A stretch of 64,000 bases of DNA from Prostheceraeus crozeri (lineage: Eukaryota; Platyhelminthes; Polycladida; Euryleptidae), in contig CAJQUW010012922.1 of NCBI GenBank assembly GCA_907163375.1, forward strand, positions 1 to 64,000, written 5' to 3'. Shown one piece after another: positions 24,733 to 35,712 of this stretch; position 1 is the first letter of the stretch, and the number at the start of each line of letters is the position of its first letter. The translations under genes and the position numbers were made by a program. The notes beneath the pieces were generated by a model. It did no database searches, was not told the DNA's origin, and saw nothing but the letters and a program-made list of their open reading frames with translations.

Positions 24733-26898
24733 GTAAGTTTACCCTGTTATTGAAATGAAATTATATTACCGGGTAGTTAAATTCAGTGTACTTCTCCAGA
24801 GAATTTATGTGAAAGTGAGGTGAAATTTCCTATTAAAGCCTTACATATGTAGCATTTATCGGAATGCCTTAATGCTATACATCGGATAAGTTTGCTGTCA
24901 TAACGACTCCGATTACGATCTCTACGATTCCTGTTATGAGCGGTCATCGTCTGTCACTTGTGATGTTTTGTTTGTTCAGCTAGGCATGATTATCTTGTGT
25001 CTAATCAAGCAATGTGAATTTACTCATGCAGGACTATAATGTATCTTGTTCGGAGGTTTCCACGATAGTACGACGGTTTAATCCTCGATGCCCGTTTATT
25101 ATTTGTGAACATATTTATAGGGTGACTATATATTTACGGCACAGCCAGTGGTATCTCAGCTTTGTAACAGTCCATTTCTCAGCTGTAGAACTCAAAAGAC
25201 AATGGAGGATAAGCATAATCAAATGTATGCAGTATTGTCAGTGTGTTATAACTCTTTGGTTTGTCTTGCTTGGGCGTACATCGCCTCGTAGGAGAAATAT
25301 ACAGTGGATGATTACTTAAGAGAAGCCGTGCGAGTTCCGTTGTACTAGCCGGGAGACAAAGGTTGTTACGGTCCAGACGTGAAAATAGTAATAAACAAAG
25401 TGCTCCAGGATATTCGGCAATTTCAGGTGGCAATAATTTTCTGATTATTTTTCATATCAGGGATGAGAATTTTAGGAATTAGCGGATTTGACGGTGATAT
25501 ACATGTATCTTATTAGTGAATCATATGAGAACAAATTAGTGTAGGAGTATTTTATCTATCAATGAACAAAAGATTCAGTAATGTTATAAATCATATGAAT
25601 CAAGCGAATCATTTGAGAACAAATTAGTGTATGAGTATTGAGTATGTTATCGCATCATTTCTTAGTAGTAGGCCTACAGCCATAGAGGGGCCCATTTGGA
25701 AGGAAAATTTTGTTGGTTCTGTGGCTTAAGAGAGTGAGGGCAGATACGCATATATTTTCATGACGTTCTATAAATATGTTCCATTTTATAAAGCCTGCAA
25801 TGTTCCCCCTACATCGATGGATTACTGCACTTTTTCTTAAATATGACATACATTTATATGGAAGGTTATTAAAATGTATGAGTAGAAGTTGTAGAACTGA
25901 CTGCGTAAGAAGAATTCTTGCAGAATCTGTGGTTCGGCTGACTAGTACTACAATGCTGTGCTCAAAGAAAGTGATGTCGCTCACGCATTAAATATCCAAA
26001 ATATTTCAGCATGGCCAAACGCCTTCCAGAAACCGGCACACGTAAATGACAACTATTATAGGCGATGAATATCCGATAACAATTATCTTAATTCTTACGT
26101 TATGAGAAAATATGTAGACTTTCCAATGTAAACAAATGTAGTTTCGCTCACGCTTTGAAATGGTTTTTAGTATTGAAAGTACTGTAGTTGTTTCAGCAAT
26201 GACTTCTTACACTCATACCTCGCGACCATGCAGTAGGCCTTTATGCCTTTTAAAGAGTAATTTCATGATGTATATGTATGTCTCTATGAAATTTCTTCTT
26301 AACCTCATCGGTAGGAATGCTGGTATTGGTTTGTGCAGTGTTCAATTAGATATCGCGCTTATTTATCAGAGGAACAGTCGTCGCTATCACGGAACAGACT
26401 AAACGGTCTGTCACAATATAAGTGTTATCTATATTTCTCATTCGTCTCGATGTCATTCCTACTTTTGTCCTTCATTTAATCGATTATCTACTTCTAATGT
26501 ATCTATGTGTAAGTAATTACCAAGTTATATTGTTAATGTTATTATTATAGATGCGTCTTGGCACAAGAACATTGATATTAAGAATTTCGAAAATATTCTC
26601 TGCACATTTTAATTCTCTGAAGGCCCTCATGATAGAAGAAATGGTTCGAAAAATGCTGTGATTTTATACATGTATATATTATGTCAACTGGGTATGACAA
26701 CATTTAAATCACTTATAGAAGTATCATGATATTATAATAGGCTGCAAGCATAGCCCTATTGTGAATCATTCATTTTAAAATATTTTGATTCGTACGTATG
26801 TACAAGAACTTAATTTCAAAATGCCACCTTGCTGTGTTATATGGAGCGACATTGGTTAGATGATCTCGTTTACCCCATCATCTACATTCAATTTTCAG
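24733..26898. other. Element interior upstream of the transposase
   Basis: An open frame at 25014-25319 follows an acceptor-like CATGCAG but has no recognised motif. Short direct repeats (AATCATATGAGAACAAATTAGTGTA-like) occur near 25516 and 25607. Otherwise nothing is recognised. Confidence 0.4.
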
Positions 26899-28905
26899 AT
26901 GAGTGTCAAACGCCGAAGAACAAGGCGAGAACTGAATAGAATTGTTGATAGGATATGCGATTCATCGGATTCTACTCATGAAATAGACGATGTTGATGTC
27001 GTAATTAAAGAAGATTCAACACCAGGTAGCAGTTTGACAGCGAATCCTGTTCATTATTGTATTAGCAACGAAGAAAGTTTTGAAGAATTCAGTTCGACTG
27101 AAATCAACTGTCAATTTGATTCATCTTGGAAAACCTCAGAGACCGAAAGTGATACTGACCTTGATTTCAGAAAAGATATGACTAAGGTCTTCAAAGAAAT
27201 TACTATCACCCAAAATGACCTAACAAGAGTACTGAAAGTACTGAATAAATATCATCCTGAACTGCCCGTTGATGCGCGAACACTCCTCAGTACTAATCAA
27301 GATAAAATAGAAACGAGAGCAGTACCTCCCGGAGAATATTATCATTTTGGACTGAAAACAGGTTTAGCGTTCGTTATTGAGCAACTGAAAATAAGTGATA
27401 CGTTGCGTCTGCAGTTCAACTTTGACGGGTTGCCCATTCACCGCAGTACTACTAAAGGATTATGGCCCATCTTATGTTCTCTATCGGGGCAGTCATCATC
27501 TATTTTTATCGTAGGTGTATATTATGGAGATCAGAAGCCCGAGGACCCTAATGATTATTTAAAGGACATGATTGAAGAATTGCAAGACATCTTGCGAAAT
27601 GGATTTAACGGTCTAAATGCGATTTTTCAGTGCTGTTCTTGCGATACGCCAGCTAGGCATTTTATACTTAATGTCAAATCACATGCCTCCTATTACGGTT
27701 GCGAAAGGTGTTCGCAAATGGGAATTACAATTGATCGAAGAAGGATTTTTCCTGAAGTCAACTTTCGTAAGCGTGATGACTCGACATTTAGATCTCGTGA
27801 ACACCCAAGTCATCATAAAGGTCCTTCTCCTTTCGAAATAATACCAGAAATCGACATGGTGACTAGTTTTCCATTGGATTATATGCACAGTGTGTGCAAA
27901 GGGGTCACATACAAATTATTAGAGGAGTTGAGGTCGGGTGAGCGCGAAAGGTTGTCTGCCCTGCAATTAAATCGTATGTCGTCATTGCTTCTTTCATTAC
28001 GGAATGATATAGTAGATGATTTCAGTAGACGTCCACGAAGTTTTAATCATTTGGGCATGTGGAAGGCTACGGAACTGCGCTTGTTCCTCTTGTATCTTGC
28101 TCCAGTTGTTTTGCCGAAGTTCTGCAGCGCAGAGTATTTCGAATGTTTCAATTCACTATCGGTAGTGATGCGCATACTTTGTTCTCCTCATAGCCGTGAC
28201 TACTTTATTTACGCTAGTGACCTATTGAGCCGAGTCGTATCACAAATTCGTGTCATTTTTGGTGAACGTTCTTTAGTGTATAATGTACATTCTCTGTGTC
28301 ATATCGCAGATGATGTGGAAAAGTTCGGATTGCTAGATTCATTTAGCTGCTTCCAGTATGAAAACTTTCTGCGTTTCCTGAAGCGGATTCTTCGGTCTCC
28401 GAGATATCCATTGCAGCAACTGGTGAGACGTGTGTCGGAGTTAGACCAATCTCTAGGTCACTGTCATCAGGAATTCAAGTTTGGAATAGAATTGACGAAA
28501 GAAATCCATCCCCAGAACTTACCGGCTTTCAATTTTCGCTCTAATGTGAAATTCTTCAGTACCTTGACTTTGAATTCAGGTTCAAGCTTTTGTGTCATAA
28601 GGGCCGACTCCCAAAACCAGTATGTATTCTTAAAGGGGGAATCATTCAAACCATTCAAAGTTTTATACTTTGCTCGGCATGAAGATACTGATAACATTTT
28701 TGTAGTTGGATGGATCCTTAGAGTGGTTGGTAATGCTTTCGATAATCCTCTACCTTCTGATAAAGTTGGTATTGCCAAGGTGTCTACATTAACCACTCAC
28801 TCGCCAGTTGTTGTTACTCTTTCAGACGTAGCTGGTAAGGGGATGTTGCTGAGAGAAAAATATTTTACATCCATTCTACATAGTCAGACATTATTTCGCT
28901 CTTAG
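26899..28905 (+). CDS. Transposase of the 20.75-kb element, intact
   Basis: Start chosen at the ATG directly after an acceptor, AATTTTCAG (26890-26898); the frame opens 13 codons earlier at 26860. The product is 668 residues. A basic start (MSVKRRRTRRELNR) is followed by an acidic Ser-rich stretch, then a segment with FNFDGLPIHRSTTKGLWPI, a zinc-binding-like cluster (CCSCD and GCERC), SFPLDYMHSVCKGV, and QYENFLRFLKRIL with RSPRYPLQQLVRR. The Asp of FDG, the Asp of LDYMH and the Glu of QYEN are candidate DDE residues, by analogy with animal CACTA-like transposases. This assignment is inference. The frame has no stops, which suggests recent activity or selection. No matching transposase is needed elsewhere in the element. 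Confidence 0.75.
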   Translation: MSVKRRRTRRELNRIVDRICDSSDSTHEIDDVDVVIKEDSTPGSSLTANPVHYCISNEESFEEFSSTEINCQFDSSWKTSETESDTDLDFRKDMTKVFKEITITQNDLTRVLKVLNKYHPELPVDARTLLSTNQDKIETRAVPPGEYYHFGLKTGLAFVIEQLKISDTLRLQFNFDGLPIHRSTTKGLWPILCSLSGQSSSIFIVGVYYGDQKPEDPNDYLKDMIEELQDILRNGFNGLNAIFQCCSCDTPARHFILNVKSHASYYGCERCSQMGITIDRRRIFPEVNFRKRDDSTFRSREHPSHHKGPSPFEIIPEIDMVTSFPLDYMHSVCKGVTYKLLEELRSGERERLSALQLNRMSSLLLSLRNDIVDDFSRRPRSFNHLGMWKATELRLFLLYLAPVVLPKFCSAEYFECFNSLSVVMRILCSPHSRDYFIYASDLLSRVVSQIRVIFGERSLVYNVHSLCHIADDVEKFGLLDSFSCFQYENFLRFLKRILRSPRYPLQQLVRRVSELDQSLGHCHQEFKFGIELTKEIHPQNLPAFNFRSNVKFFSTLTLNSGSSFCVIRADSQNQYVFLKGESFKPFKVLYFARHEDTDNIFVVGWILRVVGNAFDNPLPSDKVGIAKVSTLTTHSPVVVTLSDVAGKGMLLREKYFTSILHSQTLFRS

Positions 28906-28956
28906 CAGCAATGTAACAGAAATAGAACCTTAAAAATACTTAACTAACAGCGCACA

Positions 28957-29170
28957 ATGTCTTTTCAGACGTATCACTTAGTCCAATTCATTGATGAATC
29001 AATTGAAGTTGTTTTGGACGATTGGATTGACGGAAGATTACAAGACAATCTCGCAATGGTGGCTTTCCCCCCGAAGCATCAGTATCGTTTACTGCGCCGA
29101 TATTTGCGTGATCAAAGTCCCTCACAATCAACGTGGATGACGTATAAAGTGAAAATCCTATTTTCTCATA
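28957..29170 (+). CDS. Second element gene, first exon (DUF4806-protein N-terminus-like)
   Basis: ATG at 28957, 51 bp after the transposase stop, followed by 71 codons and a donor GTAAGT at 29171. It reads YHLVQFIDESIEVVLDDWID, then AFPPKHQYRLL and TWMTYKVKILF. The VEVV..W...PP...W..Y.V..L pattern is typical of the N-terminus of DUF4806-containing proteins, which usually follow with a linker and the DUF4806 domain. That domain is not found downstream; a DUF4806-like exon lies upstream at 18793-19164 instead. The downstream exon at 32731-33018 could belong to the same gene. Confidence 0.45.
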
Positions 29171-31249
29171 GTAAGTTTATACTATTCATAATAATAATAC
29201 GCTAATCGAAATTAAAAGCAATATAAAAGTACCTGGCGTTTACATCAGCTTGGGGGGAGCGACGTTGGAGGATAATTTTGAAAACCTTTATAACCGTAAA
29301 TTTTATCGAGAGAAACCTAAAAGCCTAAAAATACGTGTTTGTGAGCTGGGAGGCCTGAAATTATCAGTTTCAACTATACATGTTATTTACGCAGCTAATG
29401 GAGACTATCAATCTTTATTGCATTTTTCGAGATCAACATATCTAGGCTTGAGGGCAATGATATAGTTTTTGATCGAGGAAAATGCAATTAAGATAGATAT
29501 CTTTGCACTATTGTCTCTGATTTGCGTAGTAACTTCATATTGAACAGATCTAGTAGGCACCATGAGTATGTGATTGTTCATAAAATTTCTAAAATATGAG
29601 AGAAGCTAAAACTCCTAAAATCTGAGAGTCCGGCTAAAATTCGAAAAAAGTTTATAATACATGTATCTGCATTATTTCCATAAATCAGAAAAGGACTCGA
29701 ATTATGTGAAAATTGGTATAAATATTAAAATTATATATATTAAATAATTAAACATAATTGGTGAAATAATGGTGATCTTATATTATCTTTAATATGACTC
29801 GTACAACAATGGAAATTTAAAAGAGTTTATATTACATAAAGTTGATGGCTACAAGTATGAATGTATCAAATGCAATCAGATAGATTGGTGATTCTAAGGG
29901 AGGGATAAATCAAGAATTGTCGCATTCTAAATCTGCTTTAAGTACATACTAAAACAGCCACGGCGTTATCGAAACAAGCACTGTTCCTTCGATAAATCAA
30001 TGTTATTGTCTAAGTCTGTACTATCATTTCATGAAATTTTAAATTATAGCACATCATTTTGATATTTCTTTCTTTACCCATTCATTTGAAATTTCCAAAT
30101 AATGATTTTCCCAGAAAACGTATTAAGATATGGCTTAGCTTTTCATTCGTAAACTCGAGCAGACAAATGGTAATTATGAACCTAAATAAGAAGCTTATTC
30201 TTCATTCTATTCATATTTCAATAGGGAGCTTGAAGTAAAATTTTCGCTTAGTAACAGTAGTTGACGTTTGACGTTATTCGTTTCCTAACTTAGCGCAATC
30301 AGTCAATTATATAGGACTAATGTTCATAAATAAGTTACATTTCTCTATTTCTTCCGAGTATGCATAAATGTTATTATATGTGCGTTTTATATATAAAAAA
30401 AAATATATGCACATAAATATATGTGCGTTTTGCTAGAAGACCATATATGCTAGCTGATTACTTTTCGAGCTTGAATTGTTGACCTATGCGGGCAATTCGG
30501 TATTAGTATTTATTCAATATGACAGTAATCATTATATTCAAGGGTAAGTGCCGTCTTATTTCATAACTGAATATTGCCCGTAACCTCAGTGGTAACGTTG
30601 AATACATTGAAAGTCATTCATTGTTAGGTCATGTCGTGTTGGAGATGAATGTGCAACGCTCTTTGTAAGACAGCAGCAGTCATTTCAACAACCAATTAAA
30701 GCATTGAATCTATTAGCAATTTGCATGCCACAATTTTTGCCTTTATTTTCTTATGTGGATACGAAACTTCATGCAATTCGAGTAATTATTTCATGAGTCA
30801 GTGTTATTTGTAAGCTATGTCCGTACATATTTCATAAATAACTGAGAACGTCTCTGTTAACGAAATTCATGATAGTAACTTTCCTTGGGGCGCATCCGAA
30901 TTAGGTGCATTCGAAACAATTTTGTACGACAACCATTTTCACTTGACACCATAAAAAGTAGCAACGTTACAGGCTACAATGCAAAAAAGTTCATTTGTCT
31001 TACTACGATATTCGTTCATTATGATCGGTCGCCTAGTTGGATAACGATATGATTTTTTTGGAGAATTCTGTATCCGAGCATCTGGAATTACATATAATTA
31101 ATTTCTTACGATCCTCCTGAGTTATACAGGTGTAAGACACATTTGTTACGTAATTCATTTAGTTGTAACTAATTTTATCATCCCCATTCTCCATCTTTGT
31201 CTTCTTCACCAGATTACATTCAAAAAGAAATTCAGCTTCATGAGCAGCT
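29171..31249. other. Intron-like, no recognised gene
   Basis: AT-rich with no coding motif. Near 30380-30435 the segment ATATGTGCGTTTT is repeated about 50 bp apart around an A/T run. Confidence 0.45.
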
Positions 31250-31505
31250 TTGAACAAACCTCAGAAGCAATGCGCTTAATAATAGTTCCTTAGCGATCCC
31301 GTGGACCACCAGCATCACTCAGGTTATCGAACTTTTTCTGTTGTTGCTGCAACTTGCTGGAATGAACTGCCACCTGACATTCGTTCCCTATGCAACACTG
31401 CTTATTTTAAGAAGACCCTCAAAAGCTATTTGTTCACGAAATGTGGGGCCGCTTTAAGCTTTCTTGTATAGGCGGGATATGAATATATGCATTATTATTA
31501 CATGT
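31250..31505 (+). pseudogene. LINE 3' end fragment
   Basis: From about 31322 the frame reads YRTFSVVAATCWNELPPDIR, then FKKTLKSYLFTK. The FSV.A...WN.LP..IR.....FKK.LK.YLF pattern is the well-known C-terminal tail of many LINE reverse transcriptase proteins. A tail of ATT repeats (CATTATTATTACATG) follows near 31490, typical of LINE 3' ends. The rest of the element is absent, so this is a dead 5'-truncated insertion in the large transposon. Confidence 0.75.
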
Positions 31506-32730
31506 ATTATCATTTTATCTACTGCTGAGGGACACCTTTGGTATATAAGCCTGTCCTCTTCCCTCATGCATTGATTTAAAAAATGATGTTCTGTGCATGC
31601 ATTTGACTGACTCTGTTACTCTGTGTTTTTGCAAATAAACAGTTATATTTGTGGGGCCGGTGTAAAGATCATAGAAGTAGATAATAGTACACTAGAATGG
31701 AAGTTTGATATCTTGCCTATGTACAATGATGGCACATGGAAAAATCTATGGTTTGTAGATCATATTCGATCTAAAACATTGTATCATAGTCAAACTATTT
31801 GCCAAGTTGGTTGTGGAAGTTGTTGACAGCAAATTACAGGATTCTCATGAAGAAAACTTTAAGTGAGATTGTGTCATTGTTTCATGTGAAATAGCCTACT
31901 ATTTCATGGATTAATATACTGTGTCTATTTGCACCAGTCATTGACAGCTATCATCCAATTTTTCAATGCTGGAATGCGGATCAAAAATTGGTTCACAGAG
32001 TCATAATTGAAAGTGATCGCTGTACTGGTTGCAAGAATATCTCAAGAATTCAAAGATAAAAATTCTAATTATTGGATAATTTCTCCTTCTAGCGGTTAAG
32101 AAACCTAGCACTTTCTGGAATAAACACATCGAAAGCTTCTTTACCGACAGTCATTTCTCAGATAAATGAAATGTCGCTGGATCCTTTCAATTAATCACTA
32201 AATGACTTATGTGATACAGTGTGATGATATTTTGGAAGCTCATATTCGAAAGCAAGCAAAGGTTTTGAAAACTGTTCAAATATATTGAACAGGGGACACC
32301 CTTTTAAGTTAAATGAATGCTCTGAGATTTCTTGGCCTCTGATTTCAAGCTGGAGCAATGCATGCTCTGTAAATCGACATTACAAGTTGCGTATGTGTCT
32401 GATTATACTCTTGATTGATTATTGGAGCGATATCTCAAGATGATGAACGAACAGAACGTTTTACAGGATTTCCTTCTTTGTCACCCTGTCGCCGCAGTAT
32501 TTTGTAAATTCACTATTGCTATTGTGTACATGATCCTTGGACAAGGGGCAATAATCCAGATCATAAATTGACTTGATAATTAAAAATGCCAACCCGAAAA
32601 CAAGAAAGCCAGTTCGCAAAATTTGCTTTTTGCCCCAACTAAGTTCCCCCGGAATGTGCCATAATTTTCATGCAATTTCCATTCTAGGACTTTCTATGGT
32701 ATTATTAATTTCTATGATATTTCGTTTCAG
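31506..32730. other. Intron-like, no recognised gene
   Basis: AT-rich. An open frame at 31623-31826 has no motif. It ends at the acceptor TTCGTTTCAG before the exon at 32731. Confidence 0.4.
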
Positions 32731-33018
32731 CGTCACAAACACAAGCTGGATACCACAGACAGGATAAAGCAGGTCATGATAGCGATTGGTGACGTTTTAA
32801 AGAGAATGCCACAACAACAGAAACGGAAATCGAACCTGATCAGTCAGATTGTTCGAGAATCCTCAACTACCCGAGCATCTCGGAGAATGAATGAGGTCAC
32901 CGACGTCACCGATTCAGTTGATGTGGACGGCTCGGACAACGACGAGTCAGTAGGTGAAGATTCGAAGAGCGAGCAAGAGGGGCCTGGTACGTGTAGTGAA
33001 CCAAGTCTTGCAGACTGA
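32731..33018 (+). CDS. Probable last exon, acidic tail
   Basis: After acceptor TTCGTTTCAG, 95 codons are open to TGA at 33016-33018. A helical basic start (RHKHKLDTTDRIKQVMIAIG, then KRMPQQQKRKSN) gives way to an acidic Ser/Asp/Glu tail. It lies inside the 20.75-kb element, downstream of the DUF4806-type first exon, and may be the 3' exon of that gene. The link is inferred from order and strand only. Confidence 0.45.
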   Translation, partial: RHKHKLDTTDRIKQVMIAIGDVLKRMPQQQKRKSNLISQIVRESSTTRASRRMNEVTDVTDSVDVDGSDNDESVGEDSKSEQEGPGTCSEPSLAD

Positions 33019-33290
33019 AGGAACTGACTATTTTTCATAATCAAACAGATTGTAATTCATTTTTGTGATCATTCTGTTCAGGAATTGCTACTTGTATTCT
33101 TCGGCTTGGACATCGACGAGTCAGTAGATGAAGATTCGAAGAGCGTGCAAGAGGGGCCTGGCCTGGTACGTGTTGTGAACCAAGTCTTGCAGACTGAAGG
33201 AATTGACTATTTTGTCATAATCAAAGTACATTCATAATGAATCAGATTGTAATTCATTTTTGTGATCATTCTGTTCAGGATTTACTGCTT
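32941..33290. repeat. 174-bp tandem duplication over the exon end
   Basis: GACGAGTCAGTA recurs at 32941 and 33115. The second copy carries the exon's end, its stop region and the 3' flank, with small changes. The second copy is probably untranslated. Confidence 0.85.
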
Positions 33291-34770
33291 GTAATTTTAA
33301 AATTGTTTTCTCGACAAAGTATATAACTGTGTTCATGTAAATCAGCATGTTTTGACGTTCTCTAACAATTTTTAGTCCTCTATTTACTCTGAATTTACTA
33401 GGCTTCTGTTGTAGACGGAAAAACATTCAAATTTATGCAATATCTGGATTATAATAATCAAATGTAAGTGGATTAAATTACGAATATAAATCAATAATTC
33501 AGGCGGGTTTTATCGTAAAGACGACACAAAGGCGGCCTACATGTCGACTTTGCTGACGGGTTTAGGATATCAAGTCGACTTATAGTGGTCATAGTGAGAC
33601 GTAAAATAGCCGTGGACATAACGGTCACTGAAGTAACTAGTTAATTCAACTCGTCTTAAAGTCGTCCTTTTGTTTAAGGGGTTTATTCCGCTTGTCATGA
33701 GCATTCATGAAATTTGTTGTAATTGATCTTATCCCGACCATTTCCTTTTGTATTTTAAAAACTTTATCGCTTGGTCACATTTTTGGTCATTTAAGGTTCA
33801 TCGTAATAGGCTATACGCAAGCCTGTACAATTCTTACTTTTATACCTGTGACGTGAGATTTCCATGACACTTGAGATTCACTGTGTTTCAGCTATGCACA
33901 TGATCGCGGACTGCTGTTCAGACCTTTGTGTAGTGAGTGATGGTCTCCATTTTAACGTAATGCTGTGTTAATGAAATATACGACATTATGTCTGCAATCG
34001 GTCTACTTAACAATACCTTTGATTGTTTTCCGGATTTTACTTATACCTAACCGCGGTACCTTAAATTCACATATGCAGACAAACCTTTTCCCTTTGTATT
34101 CTACGGTTTCCATTGTTTCGTCCTATCAGCTAGACTATGGACAAGTATATCCAGTTGTTACATTTATTATACCTTCGATTGTTTTCCAGATATTAGTGAT
34201 GAATTACAAGCAACACTAATTATCAAGATTGCTGTTTTTTGCGGTGATTTTTAAGTACATTTGTAATTGTTTTGACTACAATTGGTTGACACAACTTAGT
34301 ACAGGCATTTTCAGCGATGTTCCTCTTTTCTATACCTTGTAGTTGTTTTTCTATATGCGCCTCGGACTGTCCGATCATTATCGTATCTAAGATATTCGGT
34401 CTTCATTGCATAAATGTCGCAAGTCATTTTTATTCTATCTGACCTTTCTATGCTGTGCTTCCTACTGTAATAGAGTATGTAAAAATTGAGAACTCGATAT
34501 TCATCTGTCGTCCTTCTCCCATGTCAACATTTGAATTTGGTGCAGCTATTGATTTTTGGAGTACCGCCTACATCAAGCTTTCCACCCGTGACCTTTATGA
34601 CGTACTCGGGCTTTTTTCCAGAGTTTTGTGCACCATTCTCAGCAGAGTTCATATTTTGATGGACAATAACATTTCTTGAAACAAAATATTGTTTCAACTC
34701 GTTTCACTGGTGGAAGATAGCGATTCAGCCGACAATTGAATTTTGAAACAAAACCATCGCATCGATGATG
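33291..34770. other. Element interior without a recognised gene
   Basis: AT-rich. Open frames at 33965-34219 and 34455-34679 have no motif. It ends at the right inverted repeat. Confidence 0.45.
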
Positions 34771-35437
34771 TAGTTACTATACAATAACCGGTATTTACCG
34801 GTCGTAGGAATGCTGGAGTGTCGGAGAAGTGTGTGTTCAAACTCAGACTGGATTAGTAGAACACTCTTCCACCGGTTAGAGGACTGTACAAACTCATTTT
34901 CCATGTAGCACCAATTGATTTGTTCATAGATGGGCAGTATTCTTGTAGTTACTGTACAATAACCGGTATTTACCGGTCGTAGGAGTGCTGGAGTGTCGGA
35001 GAAGTGTGTGTTCAAACTCAGACTGGATTAGTAGAACACTCTTCCACCGGTTAGAGCACTGTACAAACTCATTTTCCATGTAGCACCAAGAACTTTTCTG
35101 GAAAATCTTATCATTTTTTGAAAAAATCGGTTTTTGGCGGTTTTTTCCGGTTGTTCGTGTAAGGAAAGTGCTGGAAGTTGCTGTACAAACTCAGTTTTTT
35201 GCTCTTGTATCTAAATTTTTCCATCGGAATGCTGTACAAACTCGCTAACCAGGTACCACCAATACTTGCACCAATTTTTTCGAATTTAAATTTGAATTTT
35301 GAAGGTGAAAGAGTTCGAATTTTGGAAAACTTTTTGGCTGTACAAACTCTGCGTCATCAGTAGTACCTAAACATGTGGTTTCCTATTCTGTACAAACTCT
35401 ATTCAAAAAGTTGGTGTTGAAGTTGGTTCAACGACAT
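34771..35437 (-). repeat. Right terminal inverted repeat of the 20.75-kb element
   Basis: Inverse of 14684-15350, ending AACGACAT. CTGTACAAACTC (inverse of the left 12-mer) occurs at about 34880, 35061, 35181, 35234, 35339 and 35389. It has the same internal duplication as the left end, implying that the two ends are kept alike or are young. Confidence 0.85.
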
Positions 35438-35539
35438 CATTATCATGCAGGATTCAACATTGTTTGTGTGATACTTTATCTTTATTTTGAAGATGTACTA
35501 GTAACTAAATTATATCATAAATGATTGTCAAATCGTCAT

Positions 35540-35712
35540 ATAAATCAATGAAAATCTACATGATATACGTAGATCAATTTCTCTATTCGACCGTTTTCAG
35601 ATAAGAGTCAGTCAACCGCTCTTATCTGTCATCAGGAATAGAGGAAACCGGTTGACCGACTCTTATATATCCGTAACCGGTCGAATAGCCTAATTGATTT
35701 TATTGATTTATA
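35540..35712. repeat. Foldback repeat, about 173 bp
   Basis: The left arm with CTATTCGACCG and AAGAGTCAGTCAACCG pairs with an inverse arm at about 35648-35690. Outer arms ATAAATCAAT also pair. It lies about 100 bp outside the large transposon. It could be a small foldback element. Confidence 0.7.

Larger units (their letters stand above)
14684..35437 (+). mobile_element. 20.75-kb DNA transposon with 667-bp inverted ends and a 9-bp target duplication
   Basis: Long inverted repeats at 14684-15350 and 34771-35437 frame the segment. CATTATCAT lies exactly outside both ends (14675-14683 and 35438-35446), a perfect 9-bp duplication. Each end carries six copies of the 12-mer GAGTTTGTACAG and a matching internal duplication. 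Inside are an intact transposase (26899-28905), DUF4806-like coding pieces and younger nested insertions: a hAT-type MITE (16541-17502), a TA-flanked MITE (20857-21300) and a LINE 3' end (about 31250-31505). The transposase resembles the animal transposases grouped near CACTA/EnSpm or IS4EU. A 9-bp duplication is not typical of CACTA, so the superfamily is left open. Confidence 0.8.

Noticed and set aside
25300-25433. Histone-H3-like string (VLQDIRQFQ) on the plus strand
   Set aside because: Only a few residues resemble the family and the rest of the fold is absent.
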